This document shows, piece by piece, positions 1-11,513 of a stretch of DNA of 64,000 nucleotides. The position numbers and the translations under genes were made by a program. The notes below the pieces were generated by a model. It was given only the letters and a program-made list of their open reading frames with translations. It did not search any database and was not told the DNA's origin. Each line of letters opens with the position of its first letter. The first letter of the stretch is position 1. This stretch comes from Taudactylus pleione (Eukaryota; Chordata; Amphibia; Anura; Myobatrachidae): NCBI GenBank assembly GCA_031769625.1, contig JAUIMM010000519.1:6319501-6383500 (forward strand), written 5' to 3'.

Positions 1-345
1 ATTGTGTAAAAGGGTCACTACTGTGGGCATTGTGTAAAAGGGGCACTACTGTGTGTGGTAACATAAATAAGAGACACTACTTTATGGTGTAATGTGAATC
101 AGGCCCTATGTGCGGTGTAATGCGAATAAGATTGTGCACTGTGACTCCTAGGGCCGTAGCCCACTTTGTAAACAAGTACTGTGACTCTGCTGGCCATACC
201 CCACTGGGTGGGTGCACTACTTTTCATTTCTGCCACTGCTGTGTGGCAATGTGTCATAGATGTGCTTTATACTGTGGTGTCTGTGTCGTTGTGCCGCTGC
301 TTTGTAGCTTAGTAACCAGTCAGCTCACTGCAACCTTTGGCCAAT
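1..345. repeat. Degenerate tandem repeat
   Basis: Variants of a GTGTAAAAGGGGCACTACTGTG-like unit recur from the first base and decay rightwards. The left edge is cut by the window. A 79-codon ORF here is repeat-derived and has no recognisable domain. Confidence 0.6.
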
Positions 346-477
346 AATGTTGAAAACAATATTATAAGATGTGATATGGTCTAAATTGACTGGAAATTAA
401 TGTTATTGAGGTTAATAATACTCTAGGAAGAAAAAAAAGACCAATTTATGTGATTTTAGCTTTTTTTGTCAATTTTT

Positions 478-590
478 GTAAAAAAATCCAAATCCAAATC
501 CAAAGCCAGTCACCGCAGTCTGGCAAATCCAAATCCAAAGCCGGACGACGAATTAGAACCAAATCCAAATCCAAATCCGGCAAAAATGGT
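478..590. repeat. AAATCC hexamer repeat
   Basis: Repeated AAATCC/AAAGCC hexamers form two clusters separated by about 40 bp of unique sequence. They replace the expected left part of the MITE that follows. Confidence 0.75.
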
Positions 591-603
591 CCGGCGCACA
601 TCC

Positions 604-757
604 CTAGTTTTTAGAAGTGGAGATGTTGCCCATAGCAACCAAATTCTAGCTATTATCTTTTAGAATGTGCTAGATAAATGTTAAATAGAATCTGATTAGT
701 TGCTATGGGCAACATCTCCACTTCTAAAAACCTGCACTTTAGTAAATATACCCACAA
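604..757. mobile_element. Foldback MITE, left end lost
   Basis: TTTTTAGAAGTGGAGATG near 608 is the reverse complement of CATCTCCACTTCTAAAAA near 714-730, and both arms carry the GTTGCCCATAGCAACC palindrome. The right arm continues to AGTAAATATACCC, while the left arm stops at the AAATCC repeat. The element is non-coding. The CATAGCAACC core is shared with the MITE at 888-1088. Confidence 0.75.
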
Positions 758-887
758 GAGTGTATCTGGGGGAAGAGGGTGCTTTTGGTGGCCCAATGCT
801 TCAGACCTACTAACCTTCCCGCCAACCAACACTCTCCTGAAACCTTATCCCCCTTTTGGAGGGGCATGGTTATTCCCAAACATGGGG

Positions 888-1088
888 TTTATGTATCAAG
901 CAGTGAAAAACGTGGAGAAGTGGACGAGCGGAGAAGTTGCCCATAGCAACCAATCAGCTTTAAAGTAGCATTTATCAAGTACAGTCTATAAAATAATAGA
1001 CTGTAAAATAATAGGTAGGGAGCTGATTGCTATGGGCAACTTCTCCACTGGTTCACTTCTCCACACTTCTCAGTGCTTGATACATAAA
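888..1088. mobile_element. Foldback MITE with TTTATGTATCAAG ends
   Basis: TTTATGTATCAAGCA at 888 is mirrored by TGCTTGATACATAAA ending at 1088. Both arms contain GGAGAAGTTGCCCATAGCAACC-type sequence. The whole 201 bp can fold into one hairpin. No coding capacity. The core matches the previous MITE although the tips differ. Confidence 0.8.
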
Positions 1089-1126
1089 CCTGTTGTGATA
1101 TGGTAGTATCGAGCTTCTACAGTTAT

Positions 1127-1526
1127 GCTGGGCATACACGGCAAGATAAAATGTCTGTCAGACCGACAGACATTTTATCTGGCCGGCTGCCAGCCGCAGA
1201 TGTCCGCGGCATACACTGTGAGAGAAATCTCACAGTGTATAGCCCGACATCTGCGCTCCGCCCCCGGGGGAGGAGACATTTCCCTGTTCCTTCCTTAGGA
1301 AGGAAAACAGGAAATGTCCGTCTGTCGGCTGCGCTGGGCATACACTGCCCGATGCGGCCGACAGTTACCGGGTAAATATTGCATCGGACGGGCATGCTGG
1401 ACAATCCAGCATGCCCGATCCGAGCAATATTTAACCCTCGGTCGCCCCCCCCCCACGCTACAATTATCGCGGCGGTCTGCCGATATCGGGCGGATCGTCC
1501 CGATAATTGCAGCGTGTATGGCCAGC
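1127..1526. mobile_element. GC-rich foldback element, probably non-autonomous hAT
   Basis: The ends are GCTGGGCATACACG (1127) and CGTGTATGGCCAGC (to 1526), an imperfect terminal inverted repeat. Several smaller palindromes lie inside, for example around 1148-1180, 1218-1242 and 1400-1425. The internal motif CTGGGCATACACTG recurs near 1334. The overlapping ORFs on both strands are by-products of the palindromes. Confidence 0.7.
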
Positions 1527-2255
1527 ATTAGATAACACCAGCTGAAAGAATGACACAAACTGACATAAATAAACAAATAACTAAACAAATATATAAATTA
1601 GTAAATACAATACTTTTTAAAAGCAAAATGGGCTTTGGCAATAGAAGGATGTTCGGAAAATATACTGTACCATTGTGATGAAAATGTTAATATTATTGAG
1701 AGAAGGGTGAATAAAAAAAAAAGGTAAATATAATTGAAAGTAAATGGAGTATGAATAAAAATATGACAAGGAGGAGCTAAAATAGTAATAATACAGTATT
1801 TGGATTCAAACTAGGAACGATAAGGTGTGTGTGTAGCTATAGAGAGCCCCATAGTGGGAATGGAGAACGGTGTGTCTGTAACCCTGGTGTAATATGTTCA
1901 GCACTCCTGGTGTGGGCTTTGTAGTATATTGTGTAAACTCACAGGCTGGAGCTTGTCCCTCAGCACTCAACAGCTATTATCCTATCTGCAGCACATCAGG
2001 GTCAGATATACAGCAACTACTGGCAAACGCTGGCAACTGCAGCAACTATTGGCAAAAATGATGTTCTGAAAACAAACGGAGCTCTAGAGGCTCAAACACC
2101 TGACCATAATCCAAGTTACACAGGCTACACAGATACAGGCTGTGGATGGTCAACTCAATATAGCAAACAAACATAATGAAAGTTATCTAAGATATAAAGT
2201 ACTTATACCTTATAGCTGTCAACTGTCCTTAAAAAAAAGATTGTAAATATTAGTC
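1527..2255. other. No gene recognised
   Basis: AT-rich sequence without a supported ORF, RNA gene or clear repeat boundary. Confidence 0.5.
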
Positions 2256-2263
2256 CCTGGAAT

Positions 2264-3251
2264 CAGGGGCTGGCTGCAACTTTTAGCCTGGGGGGCAAAT
2301 GCATGCAGGCGGCCCTGGCAGAGGAGTAGCATGTAGCCAGGGTGTCCGAAGAATATGCGCCCCCCCCCCCCCCCTCAAGTGTTCCAGGGAGGAGGTGGGT
2401 CCATATGGGATTAATGTAAGGTAAAAATAAAGATTAGGGCAGCCCCCTGTCGTAGTGCCCATATGCAGTGCCACAGGAGAGAACACCCTTATGCAGGCCT
2501 CCAGTAGTAGTCCCCCCCCTTGTAGTGCCCCCAGTAGTAGTAGTAGTCCCCCCCCTTGTAGTGCCCCCAGTAGTAGTCCCCTTATAGTGCCCCCATTAGT
2601 AGTAGTCCCTAGTAGTAGTAGTCCCCCACCCCCCTTGTAATGCCCCCAGTAGTAGTAGTCCCCCCCTTTGTAGTGCCCCCAGTAGTAGTAGTAGTAGTCC
2701 CCTTATAGTGCCCCCAGTAGTAGTAGTCCCGAGTAGTAGTAGTCCCCCACCCCCCTTGTAATGCCCCCAGTAGTAGTAGTCCCCCACCCCCCTTGTAATG
2801 CCCCCAGTAGTGCCAGACCCCCCCCCCAGTAGACGCACATAATAAAAAAAAAAAACACTTACCTGAATCCCCGCTCCCGCCGCCGCCATCTGCTCCTCCG
2901 TCGATCCTCCCGGGCCGGGCCGCTCTCCATTATGGGAGAGACGTCATATGACATCATGACGTCTCTCCCATTGCCCACTGCGGGAGCCGGAAGATGGAGC
3001 GGCTCCCGCAGTGGGCGCAGCAGCAGCTAATGAGAGTCTGACATTGGCTGCTGCTTACAATAAACACACAGCTGCCGGAGCCGGCGGCTGTGTGTTTGGC
3101 AGTGTATAGCGCTGACCGAACTCCGTCCGGTCAGCGCTACACACGCGGTACAGTCTGTGTCACAGTGACAGACTGCACCGGCACGCGGCCTGCATGATGC
3201 TGCGGCCCGGGGGGCACATGGCACCCTGCCCCCCGGCCCAGCCCGCCACTG
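2264..3251. mobile_element. hAT-like non-autonomous element, copy 1
   Basis: The element begins CAGGGGCTGGCTG and ends CAGCCCGCCACTG, imperfect terminal inverted repeats of the CAGTGGCG type. Perfect 8-bp duplications CCTGGAAT flank it (2256-2263 and 3252-3259), which fixes both ends. The left third is a unique region, the centre is a GTAGTGCCCCCAGTAGTAG array, and the right third is CpG-rich with a palindrome near 2930-2965. It belongs to the same family as 7539-8736. There is no transposase, so it would have to be mobilised in trans. Confidence 0.9.
2495..2825. repeat. Minisatellite TGCCCCCAGTAGTAGTAGTCCC
   Basis: Imperfect units of about 25-40 bp of the form TTGTAGTGCCCCCAGTAGTAG...TCCCCCC. 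The array lies inside the hAT-like element. Both strands give long low-complexity ORFs that are not genes. Confidence 0.9.
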
Positions 3252-3556
3252 CCTGGAATTTTCTATTCTTTAGAAAAGCCCCTACTTTTTAGTATTGGCC
3301 AGATGCCTAATAAAAGTCCTCTTATTTTGTACTTTGAATTAAAATATTTCCTTTGGTCCTTATTCTCTGATATTTATAAGTTAATATTTATTGAAGCATA
3401 GTAAAAAGTGTGCTACAGTAGCATACAGTACCCCTTTGCGAGTGTCAGTATTGATAAATTTCAAATGTAGTCCACTATTATCTAGTACATACATGATGTG
3501 ATATTATATATAATGAGAGTGAAAAATGGAGGAGACCTGAGACACAGGGGGGGGGG

Positions 3557-3766
3557 AGCAGCGAGTTACTATTACCATTACTTCCTGGCAGAGCAGCGAG
3601 TTACTATTACCATTACTTCCTGGCAGAGCAGCGAGTTACTATTACCATTACTTCCTCGCAGAGCAGCGAGTTACTATTACCATTACCTCCTGGCAGAGCA
3701 GCGAGTTACTATTACCATTACTTCCTGGCAGAGCAGCGAGTTACTATTACCATTACTTCCTGGCAG
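3557..3766. repeat. 35-bp minisatellite, six units
   Basis: Nearly identical 35-bp units contain GCAGAGCAGCGAGTTACTAT followed by TACCATTACTTCCTG. The very low divergence suggests recent expansion. The 90-codon ORF over it only reads the repeat. Confidence 0.9.
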
Positions 3767-4276
3767 CTGAATAAAGCTTCAGGTGCATAGTTGATATTTT
3801 TTAATAAATGCATGTGATATGTCATTTTTGTATCACCTCAATAAGTAATGCCTGGTAATCCCTATCCTTCACCTGATGATTTGCTAGATGCACTCACTAG
3901 TAGAGTGTATCTGCAAATTCTCTATTTTGGTGGGCTATGCATACCCTCTAAGCTTACCACCCTTGACAATTCTGTATATTATACTGAATTGTCCCTTATA
4001 TGAAAGGGACATGCTGCGTCCCATACTGATTCAATATGGGATGCAGTTTGTCTCTTGTCCTTCAGGTCTGGTGCGGGGCTGCACTTCCGCTGGCACTAGT
4101 CTATGTGTGTTGCTGCGTACAGCATCAGCATGACTGAGAGTCACGCTGCACTGCCATGCAGCAGCTTGCAGGCAGACCAAGGCTGAGGACGGAGCACCTA
4201 TGCAGCAGCAGCACAGCCTTTCCCTACCCCCATGAGATAGACAGACCCCAGACTGCCATAAAGATGGGATTTGGAA

Positions 4277-4705
4277 TACACACACACACACACTGAAAAG
4301 ACAGAGGGCAGGAGGCTGAAAAGACAGGGGGCAGGAGGCTGGAGTGACAGAGGGCAGGATGCTGGAAAAACTGGGGAAGATTCTAGAGAGACACAGGATG
4401 CTGGAGAGACGCGGGGCAGGAGAGACGGAGCAACAGGCTGGAAAGACGGGGCAGGAGGCTGGAAAAGGGCAGGAGGCTGGAAAGGGGCAGGAGGCTGGAG
4501 GCTTGAGTTACTGGGCAGGTGGCTGGGGTGACAGGGCAGGAGGCTGAAAAGATGGGGCAGGATGCTGGAAAGACACAGGAGGCTGGAAAGGGGCAGGAGG
4601 CTTGAGTTACTGGGCAGGTGGCTGGGGTGACAGGGCAGGAGGCTGAAAAGACGGGGCAGGATGCTGGAAAGACAAGGGGCAGGAGTTTGGAGAGACACAG
4701 GAGGC
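4277..4705. repeat. AC microsatellite and purine-rich minisatellite
   Basis: A short (AC)n run at 4277-4294 is followed by irregular units built on GGGGCAGGAGGCTGGAAAGAC. A 95-105-bp higher-order segment is repeated: the stretch near 4480-4555 recurs near 4580-4660. The antisense Ser/Pro/Leu-rich ORF is an artefact. Confidence 0.85.
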
Positions 4706-4729
4706 TGGTTGAATCTCTATGATGATGAC

Positions 4730-5940
4730 ATTGGTTATTTTCCTACACAAACAGGCGTACTCCTACATGAATAGTGAATACCAAATGAAGACCCTATCTG
4801 CCCTCGGAGGATCAATTACGTTAGAGGTTCCCATTTGCAAAGAAACCACAGTATATGTAAGGTGTATTTTTATTTAGTAGTACACATAAAAAAACAGTAT
4901 AGACCCTTTACCCACTCCCGGACTTGTTGGAGAGGTCCGGTGGGACCCGGCTCAGATGCTGGGGGGACATTGTCCCCTTTGCACCATGCGGTGCCCCCCC
5001 TTTGTGCGTCATTACATAGGGGTAGGATAGTAATAGGATTAAAATATCCTTCTATTGTACATATTCAACACTAGCAAAACATTGATTACAAGCAACATTT
5101 CCAGTGAAACATTAAAGTTGAGGTGAGCCGTACTCTCCCTGTATTTTCATATTTGCCTCATACTTGTGTACTCTCCTGGAAGGTGCGGGAGGCATACGAT
5201 ATTTTGGGTATTTCTCCAGCACCCCTGGAAGAGTGGCCGGACCTCTCTGCATCCTGATCACTTCCTAGTTAAGTGGGTAGTATGAGGAGATAATACCACC
5301 GGGAATCGTGATCCATAGGTAGGGGGCAGGGCGAAAATGGCACGATCGCCCCTTCCCTACAAACCCGTAACATTTTGCCACGATGGGGGTGGTGCCTCAT
5401 GATGTGAAAGCTGCCCCTGCCCCCTCCCCCCCCCCCCCCCCCCCACCCCGATGTAGGCAGCTACATCTCCTCTCCGGGCTATTCCTTGAGAGGAGATGAA
5501 AAAAGTAGGCAAGTATGATGTGCCTACTCTTCTGATTTTCAGCTAGTTCCCCAGGACCCCCAGGAGGGTAACACACCCTCTTGGATCCCACACACTCCCA
5601 CAGTTTAGTAGGCAATACAGAGGATAGATGATGGGATTCACTGCAAACTGCACATATATAGTGTTGTGTATCCAACTGCAAAGGAAGGAAGTAGAAGAAT
5701 CCCTGTAGTTGCTTTTCTCACTTCTGGAACTAAATGTGGTCTATGTAGATCTGTTTAGTTCAGAGAGGGCCATCTACATGGCTACTGAAGACCACTTTGT
5801 CAGGTATCTGATGAAGAATGCCTTAGTCCGTGCAGTTTATGTTTCCAGTGAAATGTTGAGCAAATGTCTGATTTCTCGTGCTCAAAATTCTCTTTTGCAG
5901 TAATGTGGCCTGGAACATATAAATGTCTTTGCCTAACTCT
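4730..5940. other. No gene recognised; contains poly-C tract
   Basis: Non-coding sequence. A pyrimidine tract around 5410-5450 includes about 20 consecutive C. Scattered direct matches such as CTTGTGTACTCTCC suggest old repeats, but I could not place boundaries. Confidence 0.45.
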
Positions 5941-5944
5941 CATT

Positions 5945-6823
5945 GGCCTCTATTTATTAACATTATTTTTACTAAAATAAAGTGAAAAAGGGTGTTTTCC
6001 CACCCTTTTCACATTATTTTAGTATCACCTACAGTTACTAAAGGGCAATCGGAGTAGAATTCGTAAACTTCTACTCCAAGCTCCAAGTATCACTTATTTC
6101 AGATCGCATTTCCCATAATTGTAATGGGGAATGTGATCTGGCCAAAGTTACTAAAAATAAATTGTGAAAAAATACCGGGGAAAGTCCTGTGATAATAATG
6201 CCCCCCCGGTTACCGGACTCCTGCTCTGCTCTGACGGGTAGAGCAGAGCCCGGAGCCGGCCCCAGTGATCAGCTGTGTGGTCTAAACAGACCCCACGCTG
6301 ATTCACTGTAAAAAAAAAAGGTAAATAAAAAAACAAACTTACTTGACTCCAGGGACTGGTGATCGGGGCTCCAGTGATGTCCTCCCTCTGGTCAGCTGGT
6401 CTCCCATGCTGCACTGCGGCCCGGTCATCACCTGACAGGGTCCTAGTGCAGTATGGTATGTCAGCTGACTGGAGGACATGGAGGACATCACCGTAGCCCA
6501 GATCATGCAGGTAAGTGTAATTAAGGGAGAGGGGGGGGAGAGGGGGATTGGGGCTTGGCAATGGGGCGGGGCTTAGCGCCAGGGGGGTAGAAGCGGCGGC
6601 CGGTCGGCGCATGCGCGGGGCACTAGTCATGGTATTTTTTTGCAAAAATACAGTGACTAGTGTGTGGATGGGATTCACAGGGACAGAGCTTTCTCGCAAG
6701 CTCTGTCCCTGCAAGGGATTTGTAGTAAATCCCTGTGATATTGCCTGAATTCGCAATGCGAATTCACTCGGTAATATAACACTGCAATCTGCATTACCAA
6801 CGCGGATTGTAGTAAATAGAGCC
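5945..6823. mobile_element. Long MITE with GGCCTCTATTTATTA ends
   Basis: GGCCTCTATTTATTAA at 5945 is mirrored by TAGTAAATAGAGCCC ending at 6823, with CATT and CATA outside. Several inverted pairs are internal, for example the blocks near 6655 and 6685 that pair ACAGAGCTT with AAGCTCTGT. It is non-coding. The 259-codon antisense ORF across it has no family features. Confidence 0.65.
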
Positions 6824-6829
6824 CATAGT

Positions 6830-7530
6830 CTTCCATTGCAGGAAAGAGATGTCAAATGTGATGTGATGTGATGTTGTGTCTTGGGATAGATGGAAGTCTT
6901 GAGTGCTTCTGCGCTGCCTCCCTCCAGCACTGTACAGGTAGGACAGAGTCGGTGGTAGTTAGGACCCGCTGGAGTTCAGCTAAGGGAGGTCTGACCTCCG
7001 ATGTGTGAAGTTTCTGCACGTCTTTACTCCCTAGCAGCATCCATGAGGACAGGTTGGACCAGGGGACTCTCACTACCTAAGAGCCTGCAGTGCCCTGCTG
7101 TATGCCTGCGAGTACACTATACTACCACCATTATACACTAGATTACCAATGCTACCATCCATCAGTGCCAGTACCATGATCACACTCAGAGCACTAAGCG
7201 CCCAGCAATATCGTGAGCTCCATGAACATAAAAAGTTATACCTACCACTGTAACACCTGTTCTACTTGATGTAATAAATCTAAAGTGTATTATGTCCTGT
7301 GTCTGGAACACCTTTTTGTGGGGGACTTTAAGGATCATTTATGAAGTGTAGACATGCAAACCTGCAGCATTACTGCTCTTTTGTGATGTCACACTCTCAT
7401 GCTGTTTCTACCTGGCAGCACAAGGAATTGTGGACCCATATGGCAGGATCTGTGGGGCTGTAAACGACTGCACCATCTGATAGGACTAGTTGAGCTGATT
7501 ATGGCATTCCTCGTGGAATACAAATACTGT
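6830..7530. other. No gene recognised
   Basis: No domain-bearing ORF, RNA gene or clear element ends. A short trinucleotide-like stretch (TACTACCACCATTA) lies near 7120. Confidence 0.45.
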
Positions 7531-7538
7531 GTCACAAG

Positions 7539-8736
7539 CAGGGGCTGGCTGGCAACTTTTAGCCTGGGGGGCAAAGGCATGCAGGCGGCCCTAGCAGAGG
7601 GATAGTGTGTAGCCAGGGTGCCCGAAGAACGTGCGTGCTACGGCGCCTCCCCCCCCTCAAGTGTTCCAGGGAGGAGGCGGGTCCATATGGGATTAATGTA
7701 AAATAAAAATAAAGATTAGGAACTGCCCCATCGTGGTGCCCATATGCAGTGCCCCCTGTGCCCCAGGAGAGGACCCCCTTATGCAGGCCTCCAGTAGTAC
7801 CCCCAGTAGTGATCCCCCCTATGCAGTGCCCCTAGTAGTTGTCCCCTCCCCTTGTAGTGCCCCTAGTAGTAGTAGTCCCCCCTTGTAATAGTAGTCCCCC
7901 CCTTGTAGTGCCCCCAGTAGTAGTCCCCCCAGTTGTAGTCCCCCCCTTGAAGTGCCCCCAGTTATAATCCCCAGTAGTGGTCCCCCCTTGTAGTGCCCTC
8001 CCCCCTGTAGTGCCCCCAGTAGTGATCTCCCCCTTGTAGTACCCCCAGTAGGTCTCCCTCTTGTAGTGCCACCAGTAGTAGTCCCTCCCTCTTGTAGTGC
8101 CCCCAGTCTAGTAGTGGTTCCCCCTTTGTAGTGCCACCAGTAGTCCCCCCCTTGTAGTGCCCCCAGTAGTAGTAGTCCCCCCCTTGTATTGCCCCCATTA
8201 GTAGTAGTCCCCCCCTTGCAGTGCCTCCAGTAGTGGTTCCCCCTTTGTGGTGCCCCCAGTAGTGGTCTCCCCCTTGTAGTGCCAGCCTCCCCCCAGTAGA
8301 CACACGTAGTAAAAAAACCCCAAAAAACACTTACCTGAATCCCCGCTCCCGCCATCACCATCCGCTCCTCTGTCTGTCCTTCCCGGGCCGGGCCACTCTG
8401 CATTATGGATGAGACGTCATATGACGTCATGACGCCTCTCCCATTGCCCACTGTGGGAGTCGGAAGATGGAGCGGCTCCTGCAGTGGGTGCAGCAGCAGC
8501 TAACGAGAGTCTGACAGACTCTCATTGGCTGCTGATCAAAACAAACACACAGCTGCCGGAGCCGGCGGCTTTGTGTTTGTCACTTGTGTAGCGCTGACCG
8601 AACGCCGTCCGGTCAGCGCTACACACGCGGTGCAGTCTGTGTCACAGTGACACAGACTGTCCGCGGCCAGCGGCCCGCATGACGCTGCAGCCCGTGGAGC
8701 ACATGGCACCCTGCCCCCCGGCCCAGCCCGCCACTG
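7539..8736. mobile_element. hAT-like non-autonomous element, copy 2
   Basis: Same family as 2264-3251: it starts CAGGGGCTGGCTGG and ends CAGCCCGCCACTG. Perfect 8-bp duplications GTCACAAG occupy 7531-7538 and 8737-8744. The left unique region and the right CpG-rich region align readily with copy 1. The central CCCCAGTAG minisatellite (about 7790-8290) is longer, which accounts for most of the size difference (1198 versus 988 bp). Confidence 0.92.
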
Positions 8737-8744
8737 GTCACAAG

Positions 8745-9030
8745 ACATGTTCAGGGTTGCCTGATATAAAATATAATATCATACAATATTTTGCTTAGAT
8801 CGCAGTTGCACTGCTATAAACCAAATTTCTACAGTAGGTGCACTTCGTTAAATGTCATAATAAGCTCCAGACACACAAAGTGGAGATGTAATAAAGACAG
8901 TCCCTCATTCTCATGAATAATTTAAGAAAAACTGTGCTAAATAGACCAGTATTTTAGGAGAAACTGAAAAGTTGAAAATGAATGTCGGGGGTGGTACTAA
9001 GTAGGTTGGACTTTAAAATGATGTTTAATT
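8745..9030. other. No feature seen
   Basis: AT-rich spacer between two elements. Confidence 0.5.
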
Positions 9031-9584
9031 GGGGGAGATGTATTATAGCGGTACGTTAAGTGCCGCTATATCGGTTTCTGCTTCACCTCCTTACTGAAGC
9101 GAAGCAGGAAGCACTAACGATGAGATGTATGAACATCTCATCGGCCGGAGCGGGGGAGTGACAGCTCCCCCCTCCGGCGATCCCCACTAGAGTCCACAGC
9201 GCATCAGCCTAGTGCTGATGTGCTGTGCCTCAGTCCCGGCCGGCTCCACTGACCATGCGCAGGATCTCACAAGTATCGCGAGATCCTGCGTGCAGCCCTG
9301 GAGCCGGCAGCCACTACAGCAGGGACAGCGATGTCCATGCTGTGGGGATAGGGCATCGCCAGGCTGTAGCTGTCGATAGTGACAGCTGCAGCGGATGGAA
9401 CGGTCAGGCGAACTGACCGTTCATACATTGCCCAGGCTATCAGCACTGCTATCTTGTAGATAGCAATGCCGATAATGACAGGGGCGCATTTACCGCCAAA
9501 CCCCTCGATCATACATGGGGGAGAAGCAGTATCAGCGCACATAACATGCGCTGATACCGCTTTGACGCTTCATACATCTCTCCC
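9031..9584. mobile_element. MITE with GGGGGAGATGTAT ends
   Basis: GGGGGAGATGTATTATAGCG at 9031 is mirrored by an imperfect GACGCTTCATACATCTCTCCC ending near 9584, with ATT directly outside each end. Internal hairpins include GAACGGTCAGGCGAACTGACCGTTC around 9400. A 3-bp ATT duplication would fit a Harbinger-type MITE, but that assignment is tentative. Confidence 0.65.
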
Positions 9585-10552
9585 ATTGTTTCCACTATGA
9601 GTAATTTTCAGAAGTTTCTCCAACATGCAAAGCCAGACACAGATTGTTGTATCAGGGCACAGTTCCAAGTATCATGACAGGAGAGTGCACCTTGAAATTA
9701 CCCAGCCAGACAAGTGGGTGCACATAAATAAGCATTGCAGGGCTGCAGTTTTTGCACTTTCCAGTTTCAAATTGATAATTAGTGAGTTTGTGAGTTTGTA
9801 CCACACCAGGGCCAGAACTATGGAAGACAATGGAGGCTCCTGCCACCGGGCGCCAGCACTGAAGGGGCACCTCCTCCATTGCCCACAATATATTAACCCC
9901 ACTGAGGGCTGTAAATATGTACCCTGAGGGTACCGTCACGGCCGCCCAATACATGACACTTCTTCCCGGCACCTGAGAAGGTACCATAACCATATACTAG
10001 TGGAGGGCTCCGTGTCAGACCATCAGATGCCGCTTCCATCTATCTATAGCCTGTCCCCGCTCATTGATGTAGCTGCTCCTCAACAGCTTCTCATGCCAGT
10101 GTGACTCTGACGCTCCCCCTCACCCACAACTCCCCGTCCCACTCCTTCCTGGTGGCAGTGCTAGCCGCGGACCTGTGCTGCGGGCCTGAGCATAAGCGTG
10201 GCAGCAGATCTTCCAGGAGCTGGATGTCAACAAGGATGCACCACACGGAGCTGCAGGTAAGAGGGCATGGGAGACGGGGAACTAGGGCACCAGCGACTGA
10301 GTCTGGGGGCAAATCTTTGGTGGAGTAACTTCCTGGAATGTGAAGCAGTCGGCAGTAGACTGGGCATTTTGTGATTTGTAGTTCCACCACAGTAGCATCA
10401 GGTGGCTTTCACCTCCATCAATTGCACTACACAGGTCAATATCTTATCTGTGACTAACGCATAGCTGTATATACCCGCAAAAAGGTGTTTTTTGGGGATA
10501 TCCTGCAAATTTACTTAGTATATAGGTCTAATAGAAACAAATTCACATATTC
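9585..10552. other. No gene recognised
   Basis: Several ORFs of 75-113 codons overlap on both strands here without any domain that I recognise. They look accidental. Confidence 0.4.
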
Positions 10553-10553
10553 T

Positions 10554-10584
<31 letters not shown>

Positions 10585-10619
10585 TGGGATAGATAGATAG
10601 ATAGAAAGATATGGGATAT

Positions 10620-10670
<51 letters not shown>

Positions 10671-10722
10671 TGGGATATATAGATAGACAGACAGACAGAC
10701 AGATAGATAGATAGATAGATAT
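10553..10722. repeat. (GATA)n microsatellite with GACA variant
   Basis: Blocks of GATA repeats are interrupted by ATGGGATATA, with a (GACA)n stretch near 10685-10700. The array abuts the left end of the DIRS element. The antisense Tyr/Leu/Ser/Ile ORF is a repeat artefact. Confidence 0.95.
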
Positions 10723-10744
10723 GCACCATATTTATTTTCCCTTT

Positions 10745-10831
10745 TTCTCCTTCATCCACCAGGGGACACCTTTAAATAAAAAAAACTACTGGTAGCTAGC
10801 TCCTCCCCTTCTATACCCCCCCCCCCAGGTC
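10745..10831 (+). repeat. DIRS left inverted terminal repeat
   Basis: GTAGCTAGCTCCTCCCC and AACTACTGGTAGCTAGC here are the reverse complement of the block at 16641-16708. The outermost part (TCTCCTTCATCCACCAGGGG) pairs instead with the left half of the internal complementary region at 16345-16372, as expected for DIRS. Confidence 0.9.
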
Positions 10832-11513
10832 AGTTTAAAAAATGTGCCCTGGGAGTTGGACATGAGCCTCTTTAGGGCTCTGAAAAGAATGATCTGCTAT
10901 CAGCAAGAGGACAGACAGGCAGCCCACTGCCCCTGCCTGTCTGCGCCGATGGAGCTGATGGGGAGACCTCACCACTGCTGCATGCGGTTTGCGCTGAGGT
11001 CTCCTGCTACAGAGACCTCAGTCTCTGGGGTGCCCAAAGACACGCTGCATGCAGTGCACGTCACGGGACCCCGTAGCTCATGCCCGCCGCCAGCAGCACA
11101 GGCAGGGCTAAGGTCAGTGATTCCCTGGCTCTCTGGTTAGCAGAGGAGCCAGGACAAGTGTTTAGGCGGGCATTCACTGTGCGCTCTGCTAGCGCTACGA
11201 CCGCCATAGCGGGGGGCGGAGCCTAAGTCTTCCTTCTGCTCCTGCCTCCCAGCAGGCTCAGCGCTTCCAAACAGGACGCTGGTGGCCATTTTACACGCAC
11301 TACAGGGTGGAGACTGTGGAACAGGCTAGTACTCTGTGTATCAGCATTTGCAGTTTTGTTCTTGTTATCAGCGTTATTCTGTTAGCGCTGCAAAGATGTT
11401 AGTTTATCTCCTTCTTTGCCCCTTTCAGCAGGGTCTCTGTGGGTGTGATTGTATATTCTGTATTGCAGTCTTACTGTCCTTTTCTCTGTGTGTGTGGTGT
11501 CTGTGCTATAGAC

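Noticed and set aside
2596..2889. Gly/Thr/Tyr-rich ORF (minus), and similar ORFs at 7819-8451
   Set aside because: They only read the CCCCAGTAG minisatellite inside hAT elements; frames and lengths differ between the two copies.
3557..3766. CRISPR-like array
   Set aside because: Units are directly adjacent with no unique spacers; eukaryotic minisatellite.
3498..3770. ORF with repeated YYYHY/LLLPLLP-type peptide
   Set aside because: A 35-bp repeat not divisible by 3 cycles through three frames and stays open by chance.
4198..4698. 166-codon Ser/Pro/Leu-rich antisense ORF
   Set aside because: Antisense of a purine-rich minisatellite; no start context or domain.
6151..6930. 259-codon minus ORF
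   Set aside because: Runs across a MITE and its flank, composition is irregular and no family is recognisable.
10511..10759. Tyr/Leu/Ser/Ile repeat ORF
   Set aside because: Antisense of the (GATA)n microsatellite.
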